Shown here one piece after another: positions 11,952-22,447 of a DNA stretch of 64,000 bases. Below the pieces are notes generated by a model, which was not told the origin of the DNA, made no database searches, and worked only from the letters and a program-made list of their open reading frames with translations. The DNA is taken from the NCBI GenBank assembly GCA_015179025.1, contig WHUX01000135.1, positions 62,001 through 126,000 on the forward strand. The letters are read 5' to 3'. Every line of letters starts with the position of its first letter. The stretch's first letter is position 1. The translations under genes and the position numbers were made by a program. This DNA is from Terfezia claveryi. Its lineage: Eukaryota; Ascomycota; Pezizomycetes; Pezizales; Pezizaceae.

Positions 11952-12969
11952 TTAGATATAGCAACCAATATTAGTTTGAGTAGGAGTCTTATTTCTGAGT
12001 TTTTGTAGTACTACTACTTTACTGATACAGTAATCACATCTCTTACCATTATCCCCCTTGTCTTTTGTACTGCCAGCTTTAGTCTTCAGAACTACCGAGT
12101 TCTTCTTGGTTTCCTTATCCTTAGGTCTGTGACTTTTTAGCTTCTGTAAGATATATTCCTTCAGCCTCCTAGCTGTATTGTCATATCCATAATCTTTTGC
12201 CGTAATATTTTCTACTGTGTTGGAGTAGTATGGTGGGAGGGACATTAGGAGGAATTCGCACTTGGCTTGGTCGGATTTAGCGAATTTTTGTAGTCCCCTT
12301 ATCTTCTACTAAACTAACTTTTCCAATAACTCCGACAAAGGCATTCCAGGTTCTCTCAAAGGCTGCGATGTATTCTTCGATGGTCTGTGTCACGGTGCTA
12401 TCATCAAATTGGATCTTGGATATGCTATTTAGCAGGGAATAGAACTCAGTTGAAGTTTTTCCTTCATATGCCTTTCTTAGCTCATCATATGCTTCCTTCG
12501 CAGATTCGATACTTCCTATTCTTGCCCGTATATCATCTTCGCAATTCTTCTGGATAGTCAGTAGAGTGACCGTATTTATGTCCTTCCATATTCATTTGTC
12601 CTTGTGGCTGTCTGTTTCCGCTGGTTTCTCACTTGCCCCTATAACTACATCCCATACTCCTTCTTCTCCCGCTGGGACAAGGTCTAGGTAATTTTCTATT
12701 GCCATGACCCATTCCGGGTATGTGATTGCTCCTGATAGCTTGGTATTGAGGGTCGGTATTTTTCTTGAAGAATCGTACATCCTGGCTGGTGGGAGTGGTG
12801 GTGTATTTGGTCGGGAATGTTCTGATGGGCTTGGGGGTGATGGTGGACTTGGAGGTCTGGTTTGTTGGCTTCTTCTCGGTCGGACTTGGATATTGGCCAG
12901 GAGGTTTGGATATGTGGCTTCTGGCTCAGAGTCTGTCTCTGGGGCTGGTCCGGCTGTGCTGCTGCTCAT
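11952..12969 (-). pseudogene. Ty1/copia-type gag remnant
   Basis: Reading from 12969 gives an ATG start, a Pro/Ser-rich region, and the copia-gag hallmark YPEWVMAIENYLDLV. After a stop near 12590 the same strand continues, in shifted frames, with typical UBN2/gag content: EAYDELRKAYEGKTSTEFYS, then TQTIEEYIAAFERTWNAF, then FLLMSLPPYYSNTVENI. It ends in a Lys-rich tail. A TGTTGAGATA-type sequence at about 13235 on the minus strand could be the start of a 5' LTR. No integrase, reverse transcriptase or second LTR is visible, so the element is truncated and inactive. Confidence 0.65.
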
Positions 12970-13400
12970 TTAGATGAGCGCTGGGTATATTAGATCGAAG
13001 CTTATAAGCTCGTTCTCTGATGGCTTGTAGCTGTCAGTCGGTGTCTGCTGCAATTCGTTCGAGATGCGCTGACGTAGGATGAGGAAATTTTTGAACAGGG
13101 CCTTGTTCCTGCGGTTGGTTCTTTTGACCAGAACCGGTGTGTAGGCATGTGCGGGAGTTTTTTTTTTTTGCTTTGAGCGGTCTTAAGCAACACAATGTAG
13201 TCTTACTGGGTCTGTGGCCTAGGTAGATATCTCAACAGTGCCGGGCTCATAAAGATTACAGGTTATTAGAGAGAAGAGTTCGGTGTATCAAAATAATGGA
13301 GCTATCTAGATATCGCTATAAGGCTTATTGCTTACGGTCCTAGTGCTGAAAGAAAAAAATCCGCTTTCCCCAATTGAGACCTCTTTTGTATCCTACCGCA

Positions 13401-13438
13401 GTAGTCTGACTACGAGAGGCTAGTGCTAGCCAGACTAC
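13401..13438. repeat. Nested palindrome
   Basis: Outer arms GTAGTCTG (13401-13408) and CAGACTAC (13431-13438) surround inner arms GGCTAG/CTAGCC (13418-13431). It lies between the copia gag and the DDE remnant. Confidence 0.7.
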
Positions 13439-13559
13439 TACCGCATCCTCCTTGTCAGTTTAGAGACATACATCGAGCTTATGCAGTAAGTGTATCACAG
13501 CACATACGATACCACGTAGACTGATCTACAAGGCTCTGTTTTTTGAAAAAAGTATAATG

Positions 13560-14150
13560 CTAAGGATTTACATCGGTTTCAACTACCATATCCTCAGCTA
13601 CAACAATATATTCAACCTCTTCATCGGAATCCAACTCTTTTTCCCATGGCCCCACCACAAGATTAGGTAGCCCTCGTACATGTAGTTGATGGTCATCATT
13701 ACCAGTTGGACAAAGTGAAATACCAGTCTGCTTAAATGCCTTGATAATTGTATCTCGCTTATGTTCATGAAGCCATAACCAGGCAGCTGCCATTGCATGT
13801 GTAATTGCAATTCGGCGATGTCCAATGCTAGTACCTTCATCCTCATTTCCTCCAGAATATCACCAATTTTATCCTTCACTAGCTTGTTAATAATAGTATC
13901 CATTGGTTGTACATATCCAGTACAACCATCTGGAATATATACAGCAGTAACATCCAACTCTTTCATGACATTAAAGACTGCTTTAGACTTTTGTCCACTA
14001 AAAATGAGAGTCTAACACAACCAATCGTTCAGGCTGAGGAAAATATATTCCAGTTGAATTCTTTGGAATCCCACATATATCATGCTTTAGCCAACCTAAT
14101 GTAATACCTTCATTACTATAAGCAGTAGGATTAAAGTACGTTTGACACTT
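13560..14150 (-). pseudogene. DDE-1 transposase catalytic-domain remnant
   Basis: In three different frames the minus strand reads consecutively as the C-terminal half of a pogo/CENP-B-type DDE transposase: YFNPTAYSNEGITLGWL, then RLVVLDSHF with a one-base shift at SGQKSKAVFNVMKELD, then VYIPDGCTGYVQPMD, and after another shift AWLWLHEHKRDTIIKAF. The VLDSH and IPDGCTGYVQPMD motifs are diagnostic of the family. At least two frameshifts and one stop show decay. The N-terminal region is absent on this strand. Confidence 0.75.
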
Positions 14151-14926
14151 CGAGCTTGTAGAGCAGTGGATTTACCCTTACGCCCTGGTCGAGTGGACTT
14201 TGTAGGTTGTGCTAGAGACGAGACTACTGATGTGGACGCGGTGCCTGTAGCTATAGGTGCTGACATTATTAGAATTGAACAATTAAACATTGATCCAATC
14301 AAGTCTATAGATACATTTTCGTTTTCCTACGGTGTTGCCAACTTGTCATGTTCAAATGTCGCTGGTTATACATGGTGGCTGCAGATGTCTCAAAAACCGA
14401 CAAGGCCTCTTCTTCGCTAGTTTTCCCGGTAATGAGTTTTTAAAAAAAATAAAAAAAATAAAAAAAAAAGTCTCAGAGGCGGGGATAAGAGCAGCCTCCA
14501 AAGCAAGCGGACACCCCAGAGTGCGCAGGTAGAAGACGTACACCACATCACGTTCATCTGCCCTCGATTCAGACGGGAAAGGTCTCGCCTCAAGTGCAGC
14601 TGGGAGGAGTTAGACAAACCTGACTGGCGGAAGGGTACTAACGCATCGTCATACCTCTAACCCTAGACATCTTTACGACGGTTTTTCGAGCAAAAAATCG
14701 TAGATTTTACTTATAGTATCGGGGTGGGCTCAGCTAAAACAGACATAACACCGAACCAAACAGGCCGGCACAAGAGATTAAAGACGAAGTCGGGGAAAAA
14801 ACAATAACATCAGCGCATTCGAACTACGTATGCACATATAACGAGGGTCCCGCACGCAAAGTCACCCAAAACCAACCAAATTGTATTTATGACGAGTAGC
14901 ACCCAGAATAATCATTCTTCACCTAT

Positions 14927-16886
14927 TCAGGCATATTCATCTGCATCTGAAAGTCCGTGAACTAAAACACAACACAAGAAGTTAGTACCTGGTTGCATCT
15001 TGCTCATAACCTTATCAATTGAAAATTGAAAAAGCTTAGGAATTTGGCCACTGACTTCATCTTTCAAGGCCGGATTCTTGGTAATATTGACAAGCAAAAC
15101 ATCAGGGCTCTCGGCTTTTGTATTTTCAACAACTTCGGAAGGCATTCCCCTCCCCTCCACCCGCAGCAAGTACCTATCCTCGTCTCCCGATAGTGCCTGG
15201 CTTGAGAGGGGGGCTGCCTCTATTTTTATATAGTTTTGTTCTAATTCCGGCCCCTCTGTGGGAGAGTGAAATCGCACCATTCCTTCCTCCGTAGCTTTCC
15301 CAACAGACGCAGTTACTTGATGGGGACGGGACTTTGGATTCACATCAAACTTCAGCCAATGCCATTTGCTTTCATCTGCCGTTAAATCAGGTTTGTTGAT
15401 AATTGCATAACGTGGCTCTCGTTTAGCATCCGTGGGTGCTGTATGCGCTGGTATCAAATCAAACATTGTCGATGCACCATCAGTCCCTAGGCGAGCCACG
15501 GCAGACTTCGTGACGGGATCGAATTTGAGGAATAATCCGGGTTCTGCTTCATAGTCTGACACTTTCAGAGGCTTACTGTAGGCAGCCGATGTAACTCCCG
15601 CCCACCTATACATGTCATACAGAGTGCGGATATTAATTCTGGTTGCACGGTTGCCACTTCCCGGTGATCGCTGGTCGTGATTGCTAGACCAAAAACATGT
15701 CATTTTAGCGACGAGTTCAACGTCACTGAGTAGCAATTTAGTGTAGTGTTGAAACATACTGAATCCCTATAACGGTCTCATATCCCTTGTATAGCACCCA
15801 GACAGGGCCGCCGCTCTGGCCTTTCTCAGTTGTAGCATGATAATGCAGCTGGTTTGCATCCACTTTCCCAAAGCTGCCCATCGCATATCTAAATTCTGTG
15901 GTCGATGGACTATTCAAACCTGCTGGATACCCACCAACGAAGGCACTCAATCCCATAGTTCTCAGGTCGCGGTCTGCGAGTGCCAGGCTAAATCCAAAGC
16001 CTTCCCTCAGCTTCGGGGTGACTTCTCTCTTTTTAATTAGAATGCAACCATAATCATTTATAGGATTCGTATTGTTTGGGGTCTTTATGTAGCTTTCAGA
16101 GATGTGATAATCATCCCCGTGGACCCTAACAGTTGAAATTAATTCACCGTCAACATAGACATCAACTGAGTGTACCAAGGCACCGTGCTCATTTATGAGA
16201 TTATGTCCAGCTGTGAATAAAATATCCCTTTCCGTTCCTGGAATATTCACAAAGAACCCACTTCCGATAAATGGTTCTTGCTGGGAAACTGCAGGATCTA
16301 GAAGATGCAATAGCGAATCAGTCCCCGAACTTTATCCAACTGCACCCGAACTTCACGCCGTGTACACATTTGAAAGAGCAAGTTAGACGCAGTAAATCCA
16401 CCCGAAGTCAAATCTATACCACGAATCATTTTCTGCTTGCTTCCTAATACTTCTACCCCGGTGGTTTATGGGGTATGGAGTGCCGAATGAAAATGGAACA
16501 TAATCCTCATTAACCGCGAAATGAACAAAGTGCAAATTTCCACCGTTACCTTCGAAGTTCAGAACCAGTTTTGCGACCCACTTTGACCACCTCCCAGGGC
16601 AGCGGGGAAAACTGTCAGGAAGTGCAGAATAATTTCGTGCATTTATTGCTGATTGATGGTTTGTGAAGGAGAAAGGTAAACGAGGTTCAATGACTCCCGT
16701 AGGCGCAGAGAGGCGCAAGGTGGACTTGCTTGGGGAAAATGAAGCCACACTAAACTTTACGGATCCTGCTGGTATAGCATGAGGCTGTGCAAGGGGCGAA
16801 TGCCGGCGGAGCAAAGTGGTGCTACCGATTCTACGCCATTGTGCGGAGTGAGGAAGCGCCGGCGTTGGCAGCCTTAAGCAATGCAT
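14927..16886 (-). CDS. Trypsin-like serine protease-domain protein with uncharacterised flanking regions
   Basis: I propose three exons: 16886-16402, 16329-15756 and 15670-14927. They are joined by introns of 72 and 85 nt whose phases close exactly, giving about 600 aa. The middle exon holds a complete chymotrypsin-fold triad: His in FTAGH (about residue 204), Asp in NDYGCILI (about 254) and Ser in GQSGGPVW (about 334). GSGFFVNIPG precedes the triad, as usual for this fold. The N-terminal 160 residues and the C-terminal 200 residues match nothing I recognise. No signal peptide is obvious, so it may be intracellular. The second intron has a weak donor (GTTTCA), so a frameshift there instead of an intron is possible. 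The first-exon assignment is inferred from phase and from a CTAAC branch-like site. Confidence 0.62.
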
Positions 16887-19800
16887 CTGGAGGGGGCTAA
16901 GTTCTTAAAGCAAAAGTGGAGAGGGTTTCTTAAAGCAATAGTGGATAGGGAACATGAAAGCTCATGCAATAGGATGACCTGGCTTATATACAGTTTTACT
17001 TCAATCGCAAGTAGCATAAAGACCATTCAAGGCTGCGCTGTCAACTCATCGAAGAGTCTGCCACTCATTTTCAGTATCACCAAATTCTTATTGATATTGA
17101 CCATCATATCAGTGCTTCGTATCATTGGTACCCGCAACCGCGCAGGCAATCTCGCAGCGCCATCCCCACCCCAGTGGATTACGCGAATCATCAACCCAGT
17201 AACCTACGGACTTTGGCGCAAGCTGCGTGCATGGTTAATTCAATACGTCAACTGATCGAATATATACGTGGACAATGCGGTGACTTCACAACGCTAAATA
17301 ACTTGAATGGTCGTTATACCACAGCGTAATCGGAATGAGCAGGGACCAGTCTGAGAAAACGAGAGAAGAGAGGTGTAAGTACTTGGGGAACAGAGAGGTG
17401 TGATTAGTTGGGGAACAAAATAGAATTGGGAACTGGGATTGTCGCTGGTCACCTACTTATCCAAATATACAAACATCAACTAAGAAAGGAGGGAAAGGGT
17501 AGATAGTATGGCATTGTTCCTATTATCTATGCCAGAGAAGATACAGCTATGCGAGTTTTATCACTTTTGTTAGTTTTGTTCATAGTTGTAAACTGTGACC
17601 CTTTTTTATTATTTATTTATGCCTAGGAGTCGTATCTTTTGGTTATCTTTCTTGCTAGCTCTGCCATATGAATTTTTTTTCCGCGGTACCATTGAGTCTA
17701 TTTCTGTCGGCCGTTCCCTTAAGGTGATGGGGACCGTGAAACATATCAGTCTGAAGGGTGAAAACAATAGTCAAGTAACGCATGAGAGTCATCGATATCG
17801 CTGCTAGTACTCCAATTTTGAAATCCATTACTGTAAAGCCTTTGATCTGGGGCATTGGAATAACTTTGCTTCCATTTCAGCCCGGGAGCACCCCATTGGT
17901 AGCCTCGTAGCAACCAGGCTGTTGTATATGGGGGGAGTTACGAGGACCACAAAAATATTAACCTGGGTACGAGGCTACCCCATTGGATGTTATCAACTCG
18001 ATAGTGTCCTCCTCTTATCTCATGTCTCATAAAATTCCTCTATCCACATACGCCGTTCACATCGAAATTACGTTACAAAATACTCAGTCTCTACGATGAT
18101 GATTCACCTGCTACATACTGTACGTAATGTAGGTTACTTTTAACCACAGATGGCTTTGGAGTCCCACTTTAGCTAGTAAGCCAATGCATTAGATACGGGT
18201 TACATCTATACGTAGAGCATTGACCACGCAATCTTAGCAAACTTAACTTGAAATCTCTCCCTGGTATCGTGGTTTTCATTGTTATCAACCTGCAATGAGA
18301 TGGAAAACTTACAGTACATAATTCCATGCCGCTTTGGACCTTTTGTTTCTTTGGCACTTGCATTGCAGCTTCTCACTTATGGCGAACGTACATGACCCTT
18401 GACGATGGGCCTGAACATTGACATAATTCAAGATTACATATCTCCGGCATACCTTCGCCATGCTGCCACACCACTTACGGTGATCCCCGCCTCCCATATC
18501 TGTTCACCCTGCGACGGAACAAGTGTCGTTTAATTGTGGAGTCCAGCCTCCCTGGTCCTAGTAAGGTGTTTGCTGGCGAAATAACAACTTGAAGCTGACA
18601 TACCTAGATTTGCAATTCCATAAGATATGGGAGTTGAAGTTTATGCATGTTTTATCAGTTGGGTTGAACCTGGCGCCTGCTGCTCAACCAAAGGAACTGT
18701 CATGTGTCACTTCGTCATGCACATTCGTATTCGTCAGTTAAGTTTCCCTTGCCTATCTTCTGGGGGGGTACATATATACAAAAGAACAGCAGTAGTTCAA
18801 TCTTTCTCATGGCACAAGATCTTGATCATTAGACACGTATTTGTGATTTGACGTGTCAACTGTGAACGCTTGTGATTGACAGGTTTTGCCGTATTTACCG
18901 CACATATTTGTTTATTTCAGCCAATTTTACGTCGATGGCAGTTGCAGGGTGCAGATGAGGGTCCTGAGATTCAAAGAAGAAATCCCGATGATACGGAAAA
19001 CTGTATTTCATTGGTTCAGCTAAGTTGTATGACCCTTGTCTACCCCGCTTAATCAAAATACTCTAGATTTCTCGCTTATGCCGATTCTAGGGGAGCTAGG
19101 TTGGTTGGTCATTTGTTCTTTCCCACTTGGTAGTAACAATGACGATGTAGCTTGTCTAGTGTCCGGGATTCGACTAATGTGGGTCTGTGGGCAATTTTCT
19201 GGTAGACATGTATTTGTTATTCATGAAATTACGTTACTCCGAATCAGGGTTGTAGAATACAGGGGAGGATAGTGGTTAGGTGGGGTATGAAGGCTCGGGT
19301 CAACTACGTACCGGGAAAGGCAACCTCCAAAGCTGGACGATACGGTGGGAGACATATGACGGAAAGGCCGGAAGGGGAGTGGTGGCGGTCGATATACACT
19401 AGTTCCATGAGAGTACCAAACCCGTCTAAAATAAAAAAAGGTTGTAGTATTTTATTTACTCAGGTTCATGAACCAAGATGTAATCCCAATAACATCATTG
19501 TCACGTGATGTCGCAAGATTAAGCACATTTTAAATACACTCGAGCCTGTTACCAAGGACAGCTTCTTTGACATGTCGTACTGTTCTCTTCGGGAGCATCC
19601 ACATTACTCTATACACGTATACGATTTTTATTCTTGCGTAATATCATGCAGCTCGTTTGCCCCAGAGTCGCCTGAATGGACCACGGCTCGTGTTGGTAAC
19701 TTTTCGGTTTCATGAATCATACTACATTATACCTTATCCACATATGAGACACTCTATAGAATAAATTATGAGCATGCATACAGCTTGCAAGCTCTTGGTG

Positions 19801-20036
19801 GATGAGTGGTGATCTTTGCCAGATGCAAGGGAGGAGGCATGGAAAGCAGAACCTAAGACCTATTCCATGAAACTCAAGGTTGCACATGGCTCTCCCCGCA
19901 AGAATAAAAGGAGATATCTCTCTGGGTTTCCTGAAGCCTAACAATCCTGAATAGTTCAATTGGTTCGACTAAGACCACTTCCCTATTACTACTATATTGA
20001 CATCGCGCAAGTTTCACTGTTCTTTCGACAATCGAA
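16887..20036. other. 3.1-kb intergenic region
   Basis: No convincing gene is seen. A 124-codon frame at 16881-17255 (+), overlapping the 5' end of the protease gene, encodes one hydrophobic helix-like stretch; it could be a chance frame. An imperfect inverted repeat (GGTAGCCTCGTA near 17900 and TACGAGGCTACC near 17972) flanks a G-rich loop. Confidence 0.45.
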
Positions 20037-21152
20037 ATGGCTTCCCCAGAGAGCATTGCTCGTCTCGCAAGAGCCCCCGCAAGCCTGACGCTGGCCGAGA
20101 AGACATATATTCTCTCCACTACCAATGGAGAACTTGTTGAAAAGAGCTTCGATGGTGGAGAGTGGTCCCTGCCAAACCTCCTTGCCAAGGTCAAGGCAAA
20201 TGCTGCTGTGGCATATGTCCAAGGCGCGCCTCAGGTATGACTGCGTAGGAACTGGTTGTTAAGTATATAAATGCTGACCGTGGGCTTTTGCGATCCAGCG
20301 TACAATTGTTTCCATTAATTCAAATGGGGTCTTGGAGGATTACACCATCAATTCGAGAGGTAAAGGCAGCCCAGGGAAGCTTAGTTCAGCCAACATTACT
20401 CCACACACAGACAGCAAGCTCGCAGCGGTGTATTCCAATGGTCAATACCATGTTTTCTACCAGGCACCTGATGGACAATTAATTCATACTTCATCTGATC
20501 GTACCACCTGGAATACCGGGTCACCTTTGACCAACGCAACCCCAGTTGAAGGAACTGCCTTGGACTCCGCCGCCACTGAAGATCACAAACTTCACGTAGG
20601 GTACCAGCACCAGGATAGCTCTATCCACCTACACACCTATGACAATGGGACATGGACAGGTATGTATAACAGATGAACGGCCAAAGTAGCGATTGATTGC
20701 TGGGCTGAAAGGCTGATAATTAACTGCAATGTCGCTCAGATCATGTTTTACCAAATGGTAATGTTGACGACTCCCTTGATACTCTCCGCATCCTGAATCA
20801 GTCAGAAGAGGGAGATTGGCTTGCAATTTACCAAACGAAGCATCGCGTGGTTGTCGTTGCTAGTGCAAAAGAGATAAATGTTCTTGGTACAAATGAAGAA
20901 GATGGAAACTTTAAGGCGGCATCGAGTGCAGAATGTGGTAGGTTCATTTTCATATGGGGCAATCGTGGGATCATTAATATTCGTTGAGTTCTTAGTTTGC
21001 ATCCATGTAATGCAGTTAGCAGAGTACAATGTAGGCAAGATGGTTACTTTTTCGTGAGAGGGAATGCACAATGGAAATCAATATTGATTACTAGAAAGAC
21101 TTCACCGCATAGAACAGACAGAGAGTACAAGACAACCCACGACGGCTCATAG
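20037..21152 (+). CDS. Fucose-specific-lectin-like beta-propeller protein
   Basis: Four exons are inferred: 20037-20234, 20299-20659, 20740-20937 and 21016-21152, all with GT-AG borders and matching phases (GTATGA, GTATGT and GTAGGT donors), giving about 297 aa. There is no signal peptide. Repeated propeller-blade strings are visible, such as KLAAVYSNGQYHVFYQAPDG followed by W at blade ends (TTWNTG, GTWT). This pattern of hydrophobic strands, a DG turn and a blade-ending W matches the Aleuria/Aspergillus fucose lectin family (about 310 aa, six blades). Sugar specificity cannot be told from sequence. The last exon is Arg/Lys-rich and does not look like a blade, so the true 3' end may have been lost or altered; a fold-back element begins about 165 nt downstream. 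Confidence 0.55.
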
Positions 21153-21317
21153 TTGAATAGAGTATCCGTCCGAGATTAATTGCTGAGAGAGCTTGCTCCC
21201 AACTCAGTGTGTAGTATACAATCAGGCCCTGGACCGGCAAGAATCTGATCCATACGCCAAATTTTAAATTGGCCAATCGATCGTTCCGTTGCCCAATCTG
21301 ACGAATTGGCAGTTAGA

Positions 21318-21962
21318 ACATTCCATACACCAACTACACTAAGGCCCCGTTCCATTCACCAAGCTCACGCTAATTCACCGTCGCATGCATCAATGTCACC
21401 GTACGCTGCATTCAAAACAACCATCACTATCCACCGCTTACCGCCACACCAGCAAACAGACTAAAATATGAACAACAAAAAAATAGAATACGACTATTTA
21501 TATCAACTTGCCAGGCTTTTTTTATTTTTATTTTATTTTATTTTTCCTCGTCGCATTGTATTTTGGATTTTTATTTTATTTTTATTTTTGCTTCTCGAAT
21601 TCTTTTTTTTTTCCGGGTTTTTTTGCATTTTGGAGAAGTAATATTTTGGCTTGTTTTGCTGGTGATAATTTCACTAGTTTGTTGATTTGTTGGGGCGGTC
21701 ATTTGTTTTGTATGCAATTTGGATAGGGATGGTTGTATTGAATGCAGCGTACGGTGACATTGATGCATGCGACGGACTGCAGCAAAATGCCCTTCGCTTA
21801 GTGGAACATGTTTAAGATACAACACTGAGTGGTATAGTGTTGTATCTTAAACATGTTCCACTAAGCGAAGGGCATTTTGCTGTAGTCCGTGTTACCCGGA
21901 GGGCATTTTAAAGGTTTTCTCGAATGGAATGGGGCCTTAGTTGCAGTTGGTGTTTGGAATGT
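21318..21962. mobile_element. Composite fold-back/MITE-like element
   Basis: Three inverted-repeat layers are visible. The outer arms, about 21318-21357 and 21922-21962, share CATTCCA, ACACCAACT and CTAAGGCCCC..TTCCATTC in inverted order. The inner arms, 21378-21425 and 21728-21775, are complementary over 48 bp with one mismatch. A separate long hairpin occupies 21774-21888, only in the right half. The roughly 300-bp centre is T-rich and non-coding. The arm sequence starting AAGGCCCC is reminiscent of hAT or Harbinger-type MITE ends, but no clear target duplication is seen. It carries no transposase. Confidence 0.8.
21774..21888. repeat. Long perfect hairpin (45-bp perfect arms)
   Basis: Bases 21782-21826 are the exact reverse complement of 21836-21880, with a 9-nt loop. 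Extending outward to 21774/21888 gives 53-bp arms with one mismatch. It abuts the inner right arm of the surrounding fold-back element and interrupts its symmetry, so it is likely a later insertion or an arm duplication. Confidence 0.9.
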
Positions 21963-22447
21963 CGATCGCAAGCTAAATACATAGGAAAATCATGATAGTA
22001 GGAAACTCCCGTGCTGTCATTAACCGACAATGCCGGATGAACCTGAGGAGTCCCGAAGGCAAAACCCCCCACAAGAACTTACGCAGGTGGAGACTCAGAA
22101 CAACGAAACCTCAAAACCGCAACCTCACTAGTGCCAAATTGTCACAGGTGGAAAAGCAAAGAACACGCTCGAGTGGAAAAAGATAAAACCCAAGGTGAAA
22201 AACAAGAATTTCAACTCTTGCAGTTTTTTTTTTTTTTTTTTTTTTCTTTTAAAATACCCATTACTCCTATGCGGATCCGACGTGGATCTACGAGGAGCCA
22301 CCATTCATCATAATCATCACTAGTAACCAGGGTAGTCTATTCGAGTATGTCCTCTATACCAGCCAGCTGCAACAAAGCAAGACCAAAAGCCCCAGCAGCC
22401 TCTCCCTTGCTACTTGGCCCCAGCAAACATATAAACAATTACCTCTC
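21963..22447. other. Intergenic, no gene
   Basis: Between the fold-back element and the 3' end of RPN7 only a T-run near 22226-22245 stands out. Confidence 0.5.

Noticed and set aside
3237..16886. RiPP (dikaritin/ustiloxin-type) cluster around the S41 peptidase
   Set aside because: No UstYa-type oxidase, tyrosinase or Kex2-repeat precursor gene is visible near the peptidase, so the S41 gene alone is not evidence for a cluster.
19920..19990. Possible tRNA (AGTTCAATTGGTTCGACTAAG)
   Set aside because: Only a loose resemblance to box sequences; no cloverleaf with paired arms can be drawn.
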